Shown here in pieces: positions 16,727-25,436 of a stretch of DNA of 64,000 nt. The notes under the pieces were generated by a model, which saw only the letters and a list, made by a program, of their open reading frames with translations, was not told where the DNA came from and did no database searches. Position numbers and translations under genes: made by a program. The stretch lies in the NCBI GenBank assembly GCA_017942005.1, contig JAGAVJ010000026.1, positions 85,289 to 149,288 of the forward strand, written 5' to 3'. Position 1 is the stretch's first letter. Each line of letters starts with the position of its first letter. This stretch comes from Clostridia bacterium. Its GTDB lineage: Bacteria > Bacillota > Clostridia > Oscillospirales > CAG-272.

Positions 16727-17914
16727 TCAAGCTCCGATATACTTTGAAAAGTCAAACCGTGCCATGCGGATGTGCTGTCGGTCGACCGTATAGGACATGG
16801 CAAGCGTTCCGTCACAGAGGTACTGCACAAACGGATAAAAGCAGCTTGTGTGCATTTTTGCGCAAAGAATGGGTTTGCTGTTTTGCAGATCGTTAGGATC
16901 AATGCGCAAAACGCCGATATGTGTGCGGTCGATGGGCGCATGGAACAGATACAGCTGTCCGTCATATTGGATAAAATCTGAGCGGGACTGGCAGTCGGAG
17001 ACGAGAACGGGAGAACTCCATGTGCCGCGGTCCAGGTGGTAGGTACATAAAAAACCAAACGGTGTTTCATCGTGTTGGCGGACAAAATAATAGCAGATAT
17101 CGTTTTGTACAAAAACAGCGTTTTCCCATTTGGACAAGTTTGGAAAATCCGGTGCGGCGACATATTCCCATGTGATAAAATCCCGGCTTTTGATGATGCA
17201 GTTGAAGTCTCCGGAGTAGGCGCCTGTATAATAGAAGCATTCGCCGTGTTCCGTGCGGGTTGTAAACTTCTGCATGATACCGATATCGCTGTACATGGTT
17301 TTATAGCCAATGCCGTTTTCGGTCAGTGCGCGAATGATGCCCGTTGTGCTGAAATCGTTGGTCACCTTGCCCACACGGAAGCGGTTGACGCCGACAGCCC
17401 CAAGCGTTTTTGTGGTGAGATCAAACGGGCGGTACAGCCGGTAATAGGTATCGCCGATTTTTGCAGTCCAGAGAATCATCAGCGTGTTTTCGTCCTTCCG
17501 TGCCAGGATGGTATCGTATACCAGATTCACGCGCTGTCCTGCGCAATCGTCTCCGACCGATTGAATGTCAAGGAAGGTCTTGCGTTCCGGGTGTTCTGTC
17601 GGACAGAATACCAACCGCGCCGTTTGGTGGCCAGGGTCTTCTTCTGCCGCGTGTGTATTGGCGTAATAGGTCATGAAAAGAATGCCGCTGCATTCAAGGA
17701 AGGTAGACACATGTACCATTTTGTCGGTTTCCGGTTTTTCAAAGTCCGTTATGTACCGTGCTTCGATTTCATCGGCGAACTGTTTGCCGCGTTCCCACGC
17801 TGCCTGGTTTTCCTCCGGTTTCAGAATCGGAGCATCTGTGATCAAACGGCCTTGAATCTGTATCTCCGGCTTTTCGGTTTTGATATCTTCTGTAAAGATG
17901 GAAGACGTGTTCAT
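16727..17914 (-). CDS. Intracellular beta-propeller glycosidase-like protein (sialidase/GH43-type fold)
   Basis: A protein of 395 residues from ATG 17914, which has AGAAAGGA at 7 bases. An upstream ATG at 17935 lacks a ribosome site. There is no signal peptide. The protein is a series of short strands with WD-like turns, including 'IIKSRDFITWEYV', which resembles the 'SxDxxxW' blades of sialidases and GH43/GH32 propellers. I cannot identify a full catalytic set (three arginines for sialidase, or the Asp/Asp/Glu of GH43), so the substrate is unknown. It is downstream of the ygjV-like gene (38-base gap) and divergent from an AraC regulator, suggesting sugar-responsive expression. It could be a cytoplasmic glycosidase for imported oligosaccharides, which is inference. 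Confidence 0.72.
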   Translation of the reverse strand: MNTSSIFTEDIKTEKPEIQIQGRLITDAPILKPEENQAAWERGKQFADEIEARYITDFEKPETDKMVHVSTFLECSGILFMTYYANTHAAEEDPGHQTARLVFCPTEHPERKTFLDIQSVGDDCAGQRVNLVYDTILARKDENTLMILWTAKIGDTYYRLYRPFDLTTKTLGAVGVNRFRVGKVTNDFSTTGIIRALTENGIGYKTMYSDIGIMQKFTTRTEHGECFYYTGAYSGDFNCIIKSRDFITWEYVAAPDFPNLSKWENAVFVQNDICYYFVRQHDETPFGFLCTYHLDRGTWSSPVLVSDCQSRSDFIQYDGQLYLFHAPIDRTHIGVLRIDPNDLQNSKPILCAKMHTSCFYPFVQYLCDGTLAMSYTVDRQHIRMARFDFSKYIGA

Positions 17915-17952
17915 TGCGATATCCTTTCTTCTCATATGAAATGTGCGGATTT

Positions 17953-18483
17953 TTAAGAGTTTGTCTGTTTTTCCTTCTGCCTTTGATTTTGGATGGCATT
18001 CAAAAGGATGGAGATGATGGCGATGCTTTCATTGATCATACCGATGTATGAACCGACACATGCGTCATAAATCAAAAAGGTTACGGAGACCGGAACAGAA
18101 ATCACTTTCGTCAATGTCGGTCTGCGCAGCCACAAGGAGACGGTGACAAAGGTGGAGGCGGCAATCGGCAAAATCTGAATCGGGGAAGAAAACGTAAAGG
18201 CGCCGATACCCCAGTTGATGAGAATGAACAGCACCGGAATAAACGGCTTGTCCGCCCACGGCTTTTTACCGCGCTGCAGGAAGACAAGCTCGCGGAAGAT
18301 GCCGACAAAGTTCGGAACCATACCGCCGTATGCGCCAAGTATGCAATAATGAACGACCCAGCAGACGTCGGCTGTCAGCTTGCAGCAAAGAAGCCGCCGG
18401 CGGTCGTTTTGCTGATAGATGGAAAAAAGTGCGATCATCGCACCAAGACCGAAAATCTGCGCAATCCAATGCATAGGTGTCAA
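17953..18483 (-). CDS. YgjV-family inner membrane protein
   Basis: A protein of 176 residues with about five hydrophobic segments ('IFGLGAMIALFSIYQQNDR', 'VVHYCILGAYGGM', 'FIPVLFILINWGIGAFTF', 'PIAASTFVTVSLWL', 'VTFLIYDACVGSYIGM'). The conserved-looking 'IYQQNDR.RLL..K..AD..W..HY...GA..G' pattern matches the uncharacterised YgjV membrane family as I know it. The TTG at 18483 has GAAAGGA about 5 bases upstream. An ATG three codons in is possible but further from that site. It is the first gene of a two-gene minus-strand unit with the propeller protein. Its function, possibly small-molecule transport, is unknown. Confidence 0.75.
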   Translation of the reverse strand: MTPMHWIAQIFGLGAMIALFSIYQQNDRRRLLCCKLTADVCWVVHYCILGAYGGMVPNFVGIFRELVFLQRGKKPWADKPFIPVLFILINWGIGAFTFSSPIQILPIAASTFVTVSLWLRRPTLTKVISVPVSVTFLIYDACVGSYIGMINESIAIISILLNAIQNQRQKEKQTNS

Positions 18484-18515
18484 TAGAATCCTTTCTATGG
18501 CTGAAAAAATAATGC

Positions 18516-18544
18516 TTGCAATTTTTGATTTGTTTCTGTATAAT
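18516..18544 (+). promoter_or_regulatory. Promoter for AraC-family regulator gene
   Basis: TTGCAA (18516-18521), 17 bases, TATAAT (18539-18544). It overlaps the divergent promoter region, so the two polymerases should compete. Confidence 0.7.
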
Positions 18545-18573
18545 AGTATAATGGATTATCGTGGAAATTACAA
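18545..18573 (-). promoter_or_regulatory. Promoter for ygjV-like / glycosidase-like operon
   Basis: On the minus strand TTGTAA (18568-18573), 17 bases, TATACT (18545-18550). Its -10 directly abuts the -10 of the opposing araC promoter. Confidence 0.6.
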
Positions 18574-18645
18574 TGCCGAATTCTGGCAGAAATTAACACA
18601 ATCCTGTAAATATGCCGCAATCTGCAATGCAAAGGAGCGTACCGT

Positions 18646-19644
18646 ATGCAAAAGGAAAAAAACAGAATCGACAGTTCCGTTTATGATGCAAAATATGAGT
18701 CATATCTGTCTTTTCAGGATCATATCCCGTTTGTGCTGCATCCGGCGCTTGTGCGCACGGCACATACCTGTACCGCCTGGGCAAATTGGCATGACAACCC
18801 TGAATTGCAGATGTGTCTTTTTGGCAGCGGTACCGTACATATCGACGGCAGTGCCTATCCCTTTTCGGAAAACGATATCGTATATGTGCCGCCCGGATGT
18901 ATTCACCATACCGGTACGGCAGAATCGCTGACCTATGCATGTCTGATTTTGGACACGGAATTCTGTCGTGACGCCGGCTTTGATTTTGTACGGTATGCAT
19001 CTCCCATGCACTTCTGCGGCGGGGACACATGGCGGACACGAATGACGGCGCTCATTCAGACCGATCAGCAAAAAGACGATCCTCTGCGCGGTATGCGCCT
19101 GCGTATGGAAGCGATGCAGATTCTGATTGCGCTGTGCGAATCCGGTATCAAAAGCATACAGGAAAAGTCGCTTTCTGCCGCTGGTATGGATACTGTCGAT
19201 GCCGCATACGAAAATCCCTCTTATCGGGGAGACGTCAGCAGTCGTGCCGGCGGGAATGCGCAGCGGCAGAACCGGGATACGGTCAAGCGTGCGATACAAT
19301 ATTTACAGCTTCATTATAACGAAAAGATTACACTGCCAAGCCTTGCAAAGCAGGTATACTGCGACCAATATGCACTGATGCATCATTTTCGTCAAATGAC
19401 CGGGCAGACGGTGATCTCCTATCTGAACCGACTGCGCTGTCTAAAAGCAAAGCAGATGATTTTAGACGGGATGCGTGTGTCTTGTGCGGCGCAGGCATGC
19501 GGATTTGAGAATTTATCTTACTTTTCAAGGACATTTTATAAACATATCGGGATGCTGCCCTCCCAGTGCGAAGCAGAAAAAACAGCGGAAACTGTATTTT
19601 CCGAAGAGAAGCTGACAACAAGTAAAGGAAGTGAAAATTTTTGA
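18646..19644 (+). CDS. AraC-family transcriptional regulator with N-terminal cupin
   Basis: A protein of 332 residues. The N-terminal half is an AraC-type cupin ('WHDNPELQMCLFGSG', 'PFSENDIVYVPPGCIHHTG'), the usual sugar-sensing pocket. The C-terminal 100 residues hold two helix-turn-helix units: 'ITLPSLAKQVYCDQYALMHHF' and the signature 'AAQACGFENLSYFSRTFYKH' followed by 'GMLPSQCE'. AAAGGAG lies 8 bases before ATG 18646. It is divergent from the ygjV/propeller pair and shares a 162-base intergenic region with abutting promoters, so it most likely controls that operon and itself. The inducer is unknown; a carbohydrate is the default guess for this family. Confidence 0.92.
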   Translation: MQKEKNRIDSSVYDAKYESYLSFQDHIPFVLHPALVRTAHTCTAWANWHDNPELQMCLFGSGTVHIDGSAYPFSENDIVYVPPGCIHHTGTAESLTYACLILDTEFCRDAGFDFVRYASPMHFCGGDTWRTRMTALIQTDQQKDDPLRGMRLRMEAMQILIALCESGIKSIQEKSLSAAGMDTVDAAYENPSYRGDVSSRAGGNAQRQNRDTVKRAIQYLQLHYNEKITLPSLAKQVYCDQYALMHHFRQMTGQTVISYLNRLRCLKAKQMILDGMRVSCAAQACGFENLSYFSRTFYKHIGMLPSQCEAEKTAETVFSEEKLTTSKGSENF

Positions 19645-19653
19645 TGAAGTCCC

Positions 19654-19682
19654 TTGACATACCGGTCGTTTTGTTATATAAT
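19654..19682 (+). promoter_or_regulatory. Promoter of proS
   Basis: Consensus TTGACA (19654-19659), 17 bases, TATAAT (19677-19682). The roughly 90-base leader has no T-box motif that I can see. Confidence 0.8.
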
Positions 19683-19774
19683 AATTGCATATAACTAAAA
19701 TTTCATTCCGTTTATTTCCATAAGGGGCATCGCCCTTTAGAGAATCGGACTGACCGAAAGGACGATACACAACC

Positions 19775-21211
19775 ATGGCAGGCGACAAGAAAATGGTGGA
19801 ACAGATCACGTCGATGGACGAGGATTTTGTTCAATGGTACACCGATATCGTAAAAAAAGCAGACTTAATCGACTATTCCAGCGTAAAGGGATGCATGATC
19901 ATCCGCCCGTATGGATATGCAATCTGGGAAAATATCCAGCAGATTCTCGACAAGCGTTTTAAGGAACTGGGACATGAAAATGTCTATATGCCGATGTTTA
20001 TTCCGGAAACGCTTTTAAACAAAGAGAAGGATCACGTCGAAGGCTTTGCACCTGAGGTTGCATGGGTGACGCATGGCGGTTCTGAACCGCTTTCAGAGCG
20101 TCTTTGTGTCCGTCCAACGTCAGAAACGCTGTTCTGCGAGCATTATGCAAACATCATCCGTTCCTGGCGCGACCTTCCGAAGCTGTACAACCAGTGGTGC
20201 TCTGTTGTCAGATGGGAAAAGAATACCCGTCCGTTTTTGCGCACGAGAGAATTTTTGTGGCAGGAAGGTCATACCATGCATGCAACTGCCGAGGAGGCAG
20301 AGGCAGAAACCTTGCAGATGCTTGGCGTCTATGCGGATTTCTATGAGAAGTGTCTTGCAATTCCTGTAGTGCGCGGCAGAAAGACCGAAAAAGAAAAATT
20401 TGCCGGTGCGCTTGCGACGTATACGGTTGAAGCCATGATGCATGACGGAAAGGCATTGCAGGGGGCGACCTCCCACAATTTCGGCGACGGCTTTACCCAT
20501 GCATTCGATATCAAGTATCTTGACCGGGACAATCAGTTAAAGTATTGCCATCAGACCTCTTGGGGCATTACGACCCGTACCATTGGCGCACTGATTATGG
20601 CGCACGGTGACAACAACGGTCTCGTGCTTCCGCCGGCAGTCGCACCGATTCAGGTCATCGTTGTTCCTGTGCAGCAGCATAAGGAAGGCGTACTTGAAAA
20701 AGCACAGGAAATCACCGGCAGAATCGGCGCTTTCGTTCGTGCAAAGATCGACGACTCCGATAATACCCCCGGCTGGAAGTTTGCACAGTACGAAATGAAG
20801 GGTGTTCCGCTGCGTCTGGAGCTGGGGCCGAAGGATATTGCAAACAACCAGTGTGTCCTTGTGCGCTGCGACAACAGACAGAAGTATTTTGTTTCTCTGG
20901 ACGATTTGGAAACGGAAATTCCGAAAATTCTCGAAGAACTGAATACCGCACTTTACAATGCAGCACTGGAACGCCGTACAAAGATGACCTACACCGTGGA
21001 AACGCTGGATGAACTGATTGAAACGGCAAAGAACAAGCCTGGCTTTATCCGTGCAATGTGGTGCGGCGATGAAGCGTGTGAAATCAAGCTCAAGGAAGTC
21101 GCGGAAGTCACATCCCGCTGCATGCCGTTTGGAGAAGAAGGATTTGCGGATACCTGTGTTTGCTGCGGAAAGCCTGCAAAGCACCTTGTATACTGGGGCA
21201 AAGCATATTAA
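19775..21211 (+). CDS. proS: Prolyl-tRNA synthetase, archaeal/eukaryote-type (ProS type 3)
   Basis: A protein of 478 residues that attaches proline to tRNA-Pro in the cytoplasm. Class II motifs are visible: motif 1 around '[16 protein letters not shown]', motif 2 '[12 protein letters not shown]...[16 protein letters not shown]', and motif 3 '[11 protein letters not shown]'. The tail has the C-terminal zinc-binding-like domain typical of the short ProS form, with paired cysteines '[22 protein letters not shown]' read in two parts. It lacks the editing insertion of the long bacterial form. It is monocistronic, behind a consensus promoter and followed by a terminator. Confidence 0.97.
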   Translation: MAGDKKMVEQITSMDEDFVQWYTDIVKKADLIDYSSVKGCMIIRPYGYAIWENIQQILDKRFKELGHENVYMPMFIPETLLNKEKDHVEGFAPEVAWVTHGGSEPLSERLCVRPTSETLFCEHYANIIRSWRDLPKLYNQWCSVVRWEKNTRPFLRTREFLWQEGHTMHATAEEAEAETLQMLGVYADFYEKCLAIPVVRGRKTEKEKFAGALATYTVEAMMHDGKALQGATSHNFGDGFTHAFDIKYLDRDNQLKYCHQTSWGITTRTIGALIMAHGDNNGLVLPPAVAPIQVIVVPVQQHKEGVLEKAQEITGRIGAFVRAKIDDSDNTPGWKFAQYEMKGVPLRLELGPKDIANNQCVLVRCDNRQKYFVSLDDLETEIPKILEELNTALYNAALERRTKMTYTVETLDELIETAKNKPGFIRAMWCGDEACEIKLKEVAEVTSRCMPFGEEGFADTCVCCGKPAKHLVYWGKAY

Positions 21212-21223
21212 TCCAGACATAAC

Positions 21224-21273
21224 CATTCCCGCACAGGCATCCCAATACAGCTTGTCTGCGGGAATTTTTATTT
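21224..21273 (+). terminator. Terminator after proS
   Basis: ATTCCCGCACAG (21225-21236) pairs with the CTTGTCTGCGGGAAT arm (21251-21265), followed by TTTTATTTTA. Confidence 0.85.
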
Positions 21274-21457
21274 TATCTGTTTCTATCTTCTGTCCTTCAA
21301 CGGTACCTGATTCCTCTGTACATCCGGTTTGTCCGCCGGTCATTTCCTGAAAGAGCATGGATGTTTTGACCTGTGACCAGAGCATACCTCTCCTATATAA
21401 GAATAACCGCATAATAGCGTTTATCTGGAGTACGTACCATACCACATTAAAACATAG

Positions 21458-21510
21458 CGCAAAGACTCCCTTTTCTTATCGGTTCGGCCAGAAAAGAAAG
21501 GCGCTTTGCG
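21458..21510 (+). promoter_or_regulatory. Leader hairpin overlapping candidate TTG start of methyltransferase
   Basis: CGCAAAG (21458-21464) pairs with CTTTGCG (21504-21510), and the inner CCCTTTTCTT pairs imperfectly with AAAAGAAAGG. The right arm contains both an AAGAAAGG ribosome-site candidate and the TTG at 21506, so folding would hide them. The rest of the 21274-21457 gap shows nothing recognisable. Confidence 0.45.
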
Positions 21511-22888
21511 TATTGGGGTGAAAGCGACAATTTACATCATGGAAAATTCGATTAAAAGCATAATGGAATATCTGTGCGCAACGCTTGCTTTTGAGAAAAT
21601 TACCTTCTCAAAATGTCGGGACAAGACGGTGCTGCGCGCTTCTGCCGTACCGTTTTCACGCCGCGGTGACGATTATATCCAGATTGAAACACGGATGCAG
21701 GACGGAAAAGCGCTGCACCGCAATCTGCCGGCAAAGGAAGCCGCGGAGGTACTGTGTACCCTTGCCCAGCGGCAGTACAGGCAAACCGATATCAAAACAG
21801 AAAACGGTTCTTGTGAAATTCGCTTTTCCAAAAAAGATCAGTGCGGAATTATCAATAAAATCAAACCGGTTGGTATGGAGATACCCAAGACAGAAACGCC
21901 TGATGCAGTTGACTATGGTGCAGCAGGTTCTGCCGCAGCAGGTTCTGCCGCAGAGGGGTTTGCTGTGGAAAATTCCCTCCTTGATGGACAGCCCGTTTTG
22001 CGCCGTATCAAGCCGCCTCCGCACAATAAGCAGAAACGGTATCTTTTAGAGGGGGAACACGGAGAGACGCCGGCATTCCTTTATCCGCTTGGCATTACGG
22101 ACGAGCATGGACGCATCCTTGATAAAAAGCGTCCGAAGTACCGACAGATCAACCGCTTTCTCGAGTTGTTGGACGATGTGTATGACCGTCTGCCAAAGGT
22201 TGATCCGCTTGTCGTCTACGATTTTTGCTGCGGAAAAAGCTATCTGACCTTTGCGGTCTACCATTATTTTACAAAGATCAAAGGGAGAAGCATCAAGCTT
22301 CACGGTGTTGACCGCAAGCCGGATGTCATCGCATACTGTAACGAAACGGCGGCAGAACTCGGCATGCAGGGTATGACGTTTTATGCTGGAGATATCAATG
22401 CATTTGTATGCCCGCCTGGAGAAACGCCGCATCTGGTGCTGTCGCTGCATGCCTGCGATATCGCAACGGATATCGTGCTGAAAAACGCTGTTCGCCTTGG
22501 CGCCGGAATTGTGCTTTCTACCCCGTGCTGTCATCATAAGGTATTCGGGAATATGCACGCGCCGGAGCTGTCCTTTATCACAAGGCATTCGATGCTGGGA
22601 CAAAAATTGGCGGAAGCGGCGACAGACGGTCTGCGCTGTCTGTGGATGGAATTACAGGATTATGATGTACAGACCATGGAGTTGATTGACCCGGAAGAAA
22701 CCCCGAAAAACATGATGATTCGTGCGGTAAAGCGCAAAATACCGCGCACGGAAAAAGAAAAAACAAAGCTGCAAAAAGAATATGACGCGGCGTGTGCAAT
22801 GATTGGCTTTGTCCCATACCTCGGAAGGGAAGGGGACGTACCGCCTTCTGACGCCGTCGAAAACAGGGAAACCGGGATGCAGGAGTAA
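21506..22888 (+). CDS. Class I SAM-dependent methyltransferase (Methyltransf_32-like)
   Basis: A protein of 460 residues. The C-terminal two-thirds is a Rossmann methyltransferase: 'LVVYDFCCGKSYLTFAVYHYF' is the SAM-binding motif I region, followed by 'LHGVDRKPDVIAYCNE' and 'PHLVLSLHACDIATDI'. The 'STPCCHHK' motif is typical of Methyltransf_32 proteins, which are linked to small-molecule or tRNA methylation; the substrate is not known. Residues about 130-150 are a low-complexity AAGSAAAGSAAEG linker encoded by a 15-bp tandem repeat. The start is uncertain: TTG 21506 has a ribosome site but lies in a hairpin, and ATG 21539 lacks one. It precedes thiI by 59 bases. Confidence 0.82.
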   Translation: MRIGVKATIYIMENSIKSIMEYLCATLAFEKITFSKCRDKTVLRASAVPFSRRGDDYIQIETRMQDGKALHRNLPAKEAAEVLCTLAQRQYRQTDIKTENGSCEIRFSKKDQCGIINKIKPVGMEIPKTETPDAVDYGAAGSAAAGSAAEGFAVENSLLDGQPVLRRIKPPPHNKQKRYLLEGEHGETPAFLYPLGITDEHGRILDKKRPKYRQINRFLELLDDVYDRLPKVDPLVVYDFCCGKSYLTFAVYHYFTKIKGRSIKLHGVDRKPDVIAYCNETAAELGMQGMTFYAGDINAFVCPPGETPHLVLSLHACDIATDIVLKNAVRLGAGIVLSTPCCHHKVFGNMHAPELSFITRHSMLGQKLAEAATDGLRCLWMELQDYDVQTMELIDPEETPKNMMIRAVKRKIPRTEKEKTKLQKEYDAACAMIGFVPYLGREGDVPPSDAVENRETGMQE

Positions 22889-22947
22889 CCACTCTGAGAT
22901 ATGCAAGGAAAGGAACCTTTGTCTATACAAAGGATTGAAGATATCAT

Positions 22948-24189
22948 ATGAATGAGATCATACTTTGTAAATACGGCGAAATTGTGCTGAAAGGTGCAAA
23001 CCGTAAATTTTTTGAAACGCTGCTTCTGCGTGAGGTCAAACGGAGAATGTCCTTATACGGTGCAGCGGAGGTACGCGCATCGCAGTCCACCATCTCCATT
23101 GACCCCATCGTAGGGGAGGGAGAGGGCAAGACTGCTTCTGAACCGTTCGATATGGACGGCGCGTATGAAGAGGCAAAAAAAATCTTTGGTCTGGTCGGTG
23201 TCAGCCGTGCCCTGAAGGTCGAAAAAAATATGGATGCGATTACAGCAGGGTTGACAGAATGGATTCCCTCCCATCTTGCGGGAATGAAGACCTTCAAGGT
23301 AGAAGCCAAACGTTCCGATAAGACGTTTCCGCTGAATTCTCCGGAACTCTGTGACGCATGCGGCGGCGTGATTCTGTCGGTACTTCCGCATATCAGGGTG
23401 AATGTTCACAATCCCGATGTGGTAGTTCGTGTAGAGATTCGGGATACGGCGGCATATATTCATGCAGGGCAGGACAAGGGCGCCGGCGGTATGCCGGTCG
23501 GTTCTGCTGGACGTGCCCTTCTTCTGCTGTCCGGCGGCATCGATTCTCCGGTAGCAGGCTATATGATGGCAAAGCGCGGCGTGTGTATTGAAGCGCTGCA
23601 CTTTGAATCGTTCCCCTATACCTCTGACCGCGCAAGGGAAAAGGTTGTGGAGCTTGCAAAAAAGATGTCTCTTTACTGTGGAGAGATTCATCTGCATGTC
23701 ATTTCTGTGACCAAAATTCAGGAAGCGATCAATGAGATGTGCGAAGAGGATTACTTTACGCTGCTTCTGCGCCGCTTTATGATGCGTCTGGCATGTCTGT
23801 GTGCGGATAAATACCAGTGCGGTGCGCTTGTGACAGGAGAAAGTCTCGGTCAGGTTGCAAGTCAGACAATGGAAGCGCTTGGCGTAACCAATGTCATCGC
23901 CGACAGACCCGTCTTCCGCCCATGTATCGGCATGGACAAAGAGGAGATCATTGAAATTTCACGCCGCATTCAGACCTTTGCAACCTCCATTGAACCGTAT
24001 GAGGACTGCTGCACGGTATTCACGCCGCGTCATCCGCGTACAAAGCCGGTACTGTGGAAGGTAGAGCGGGAAGAAAACAAGCTAAATGTCGATACACTGG
24101 TCAAGGAAGCGTTTGAAACCCTGTATACTATCAAAATTTCACGCGGTGAAGCCGTTTCCGACAGAAAACCTGCTATCAACGCAGACTGA
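22948..24189 (+). CDS. thiI: tRNA 4-thiouridine synthetase ThiI
   Basis: A protein of 413 residues that adenylates tRNA U8 for sulfur transfer. The N-terminal ferredoxin-like start is 'ILCKYGEIVLKGANRKFFE'. A THUMP domain follows (about 60-165). The PP-loop ATP-binding motif is 'LLSGGIDSPVAGYMMAKRG' (about 194-212), followed by 'ALVTGESLGQVASQTMEAL' and 'CIGMDKEEIIEISRRI'. It ends without a rhodanese domain, the usual short form in Firmicutes, which takes sulfur from a separate NifS-like enzyme (none in the window). It lies in a same-strand run from the methyltransferase to mreC. Confidence 0.96.
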   Translation: MNEIILCKYGEIVLKGANRKFFETLLLREVKRRMSLYGAAEVRASQSTISIDPIVGEGEGKTASEPFDMDGAYEEAKKIFGLVGVSRALKVEKNMDAITAGLTEWIPSHLAGMKTFKVEAKRSDKTFPLNSPELCDACGGVILSVLPHIRVNVHNPDVVVRVEIRDTAAYIHAGQDKGAGGMPVGSAGRALLLLSGGIDSPVAGYMMAKRGVCIEALHFESFPYTSDRAREKVVELAKKMSLYCGEIHLHVISVTKIQEAINEMCEEDYFTLLLRRFMMRLACLCADKYQCGALVTGESLGQVASQTMEALGVTNVIADRPVFRPCIGMDKEEIIEISRRIQTFATSIEPYEDCCTVFTPRHPRTKPVLWKVEREENKLNVDTLVKEAFETLYTIKISRGEAVSDRKPAINAD

Positions 24190-24247
24190 GAGGGCAGCCT
24201 GTGCAAATTCGGCAAATGGCAGAATCGGGAAAAGGAGGTGCAGTGCC

Positions 24248-25420
24248 ATGCGCAGAAAGATTCACCATACACATTCCGTCACGGATGCACTTCATACACA
24301 TTTTGCGGCACTGGATGTGCCGTGCGCGGTGATTGCACTTTGTATGGCGGTGTTTGGCATGGTGGTCATTGCAAGTGCGGTGCATACGACAATGGAGTCG
24401 TTCGGCGTCAAATACATTGTCATTCAGGGCGCGGCGGTGCTGCTCGGTACCATCGGAATGCTCGTTTTGTCTGCGCTTGATTATGAACGTTATCTGAAAA
24501 AACTGTGCATCCCATTGTTTCTGTTTACGGCGGTGCTGCTTGCGGCGACACTTGTCATCGGTACGGGAGAGGGTTCCAATAAAAGCTGGATCCGGTTTCG
24601 TTTTCTGCCTATCGGCATTCAGCCGTCGGAATTTGCAAAAATCTTTTTTATCTGTACGTTTGCCTATCATCTGGCGTCCGTGCGCACAAAGCTGTATCAG
24701 CTGCGGAACTTGCTTGCATTATGCATCCATTTCGGTGTGATCTGCGGACTGGTGCTTTTGCAGGGGGATCTTGGTTCGGCGTTGGTATTTGTCTTTATTT
24801 TCATCTGTATGATGTTCGCATCCGGTGTCAAGCTGCGGTATTTTCTGCTTGCGGCAGGAGTGGTTTTAGCTGCAAGTCCGTTTTTGTGGGAACGTCTTTC
24901 GTATTATCAGAAGCAGCGGATTCTGGTCGGTTTCTCACCGGAATCAGACCCGCAGGGGTTTGGGTATCAGGTACTGCGCGCAAAGGAAGCGATTGCCAAC
25001 GGCGGTATCACAGGCATGGGATACTTGCAGGGGGCATTGACGCAGAATCCTGCGCCAAGCGCATTGCCAAAGCGTCATACCGATATGATTTTTGCGGTGA
25101 TGGCGGAGGAGCTTGGATTTGTCGGGGTGCTTGTATATCTTGTTTTGTATACGGCGCTTGTGATGCGTATTTTGTGGATTGCCGCACATGCACGCGGATA
25201 CATGGGCAGTTACATCTGTATCGGGGCGGCGGCGGTGCTGATTTTTCAGGGACTGGAGAACATCGGCATGTGCATGGGACTGTTGCCGGTCATTGGTTTG
25301 ACACTGCCGTTTTTGTCGTACGGCGGATCGTCGGCATTGTCGCTGTTTCTGCTCCTCGGCGTGGTGGAAAGTGTCGCGGCGCACAGAGTGAAATATTATA
25401 CGGAACGGGAAGATTTATGA
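24248..25420 (+). CDS. rodA: RodA, SEDS peptidoglycan glycosyltransferase of the elongasome
   Basis: A protein of 390 residues from ATG 24248, 7 bases after AAAGGAGGTG, so the longer open frame back to 24086 is not used. About ten transmembrane segments are present. SEDS signatures include 'WIRFRFLPIGIQPSEFAKI', 'LLQGDLGSALVF', 'YQKQRILVGFSPESDPQGFGYQV', 'TDMIFAVMAEELGFVGV' and 'PVIGLTLPFLSYGGSSALS'. RodA polymerises lipid II with PBP2 during side-wall growth. RodA rather than FtsW is chosen because mreC follows two genes later. FtsW or SpoVE remain possible, as they share all these motifs. Confidence 0.9.
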   Translation: MRRKIHHTHSVTDALHTHFAALDVPCAVIALCMAVFGMVVIASAVHTTMESFGVKYIVIQGAAVLLGTIGMLVLSALDYERYLKKLCIPLFLFTAVLLAATLVIGTGEGSNKSWIRFRFLPIGIQPSEFAKIFFICTFAYHLASVRTKLYQLRNLLALCIHFGVICGLVLLQGDLGSALVFVFIFICMMFASGVKLRYFLLAAGVVLAASPFLWERLSYYQKQRILVGFSPESDPQGFGYQVLRAKEAIANGGITGMGYLQGALTQNPAPSALPKRHTDMIFAVMAEELGFVGVLVYLVLYTALVMRILWIAAHARGYMGSYICIGAAAVLIFQGLENIGMCMGLLPVIGLTLPFLSYGGSSALSLFLLLGVVESVAAHRVKYYTEREDL

Positions 25421-25436
25421 GAAGTGGGGGGACGGT

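Noticed and set aside
19683..19774. T-box leader for proS
   Set aside because: The leader is only about 90 bases and lacks the T-box sequence and the specifier-stem layout.
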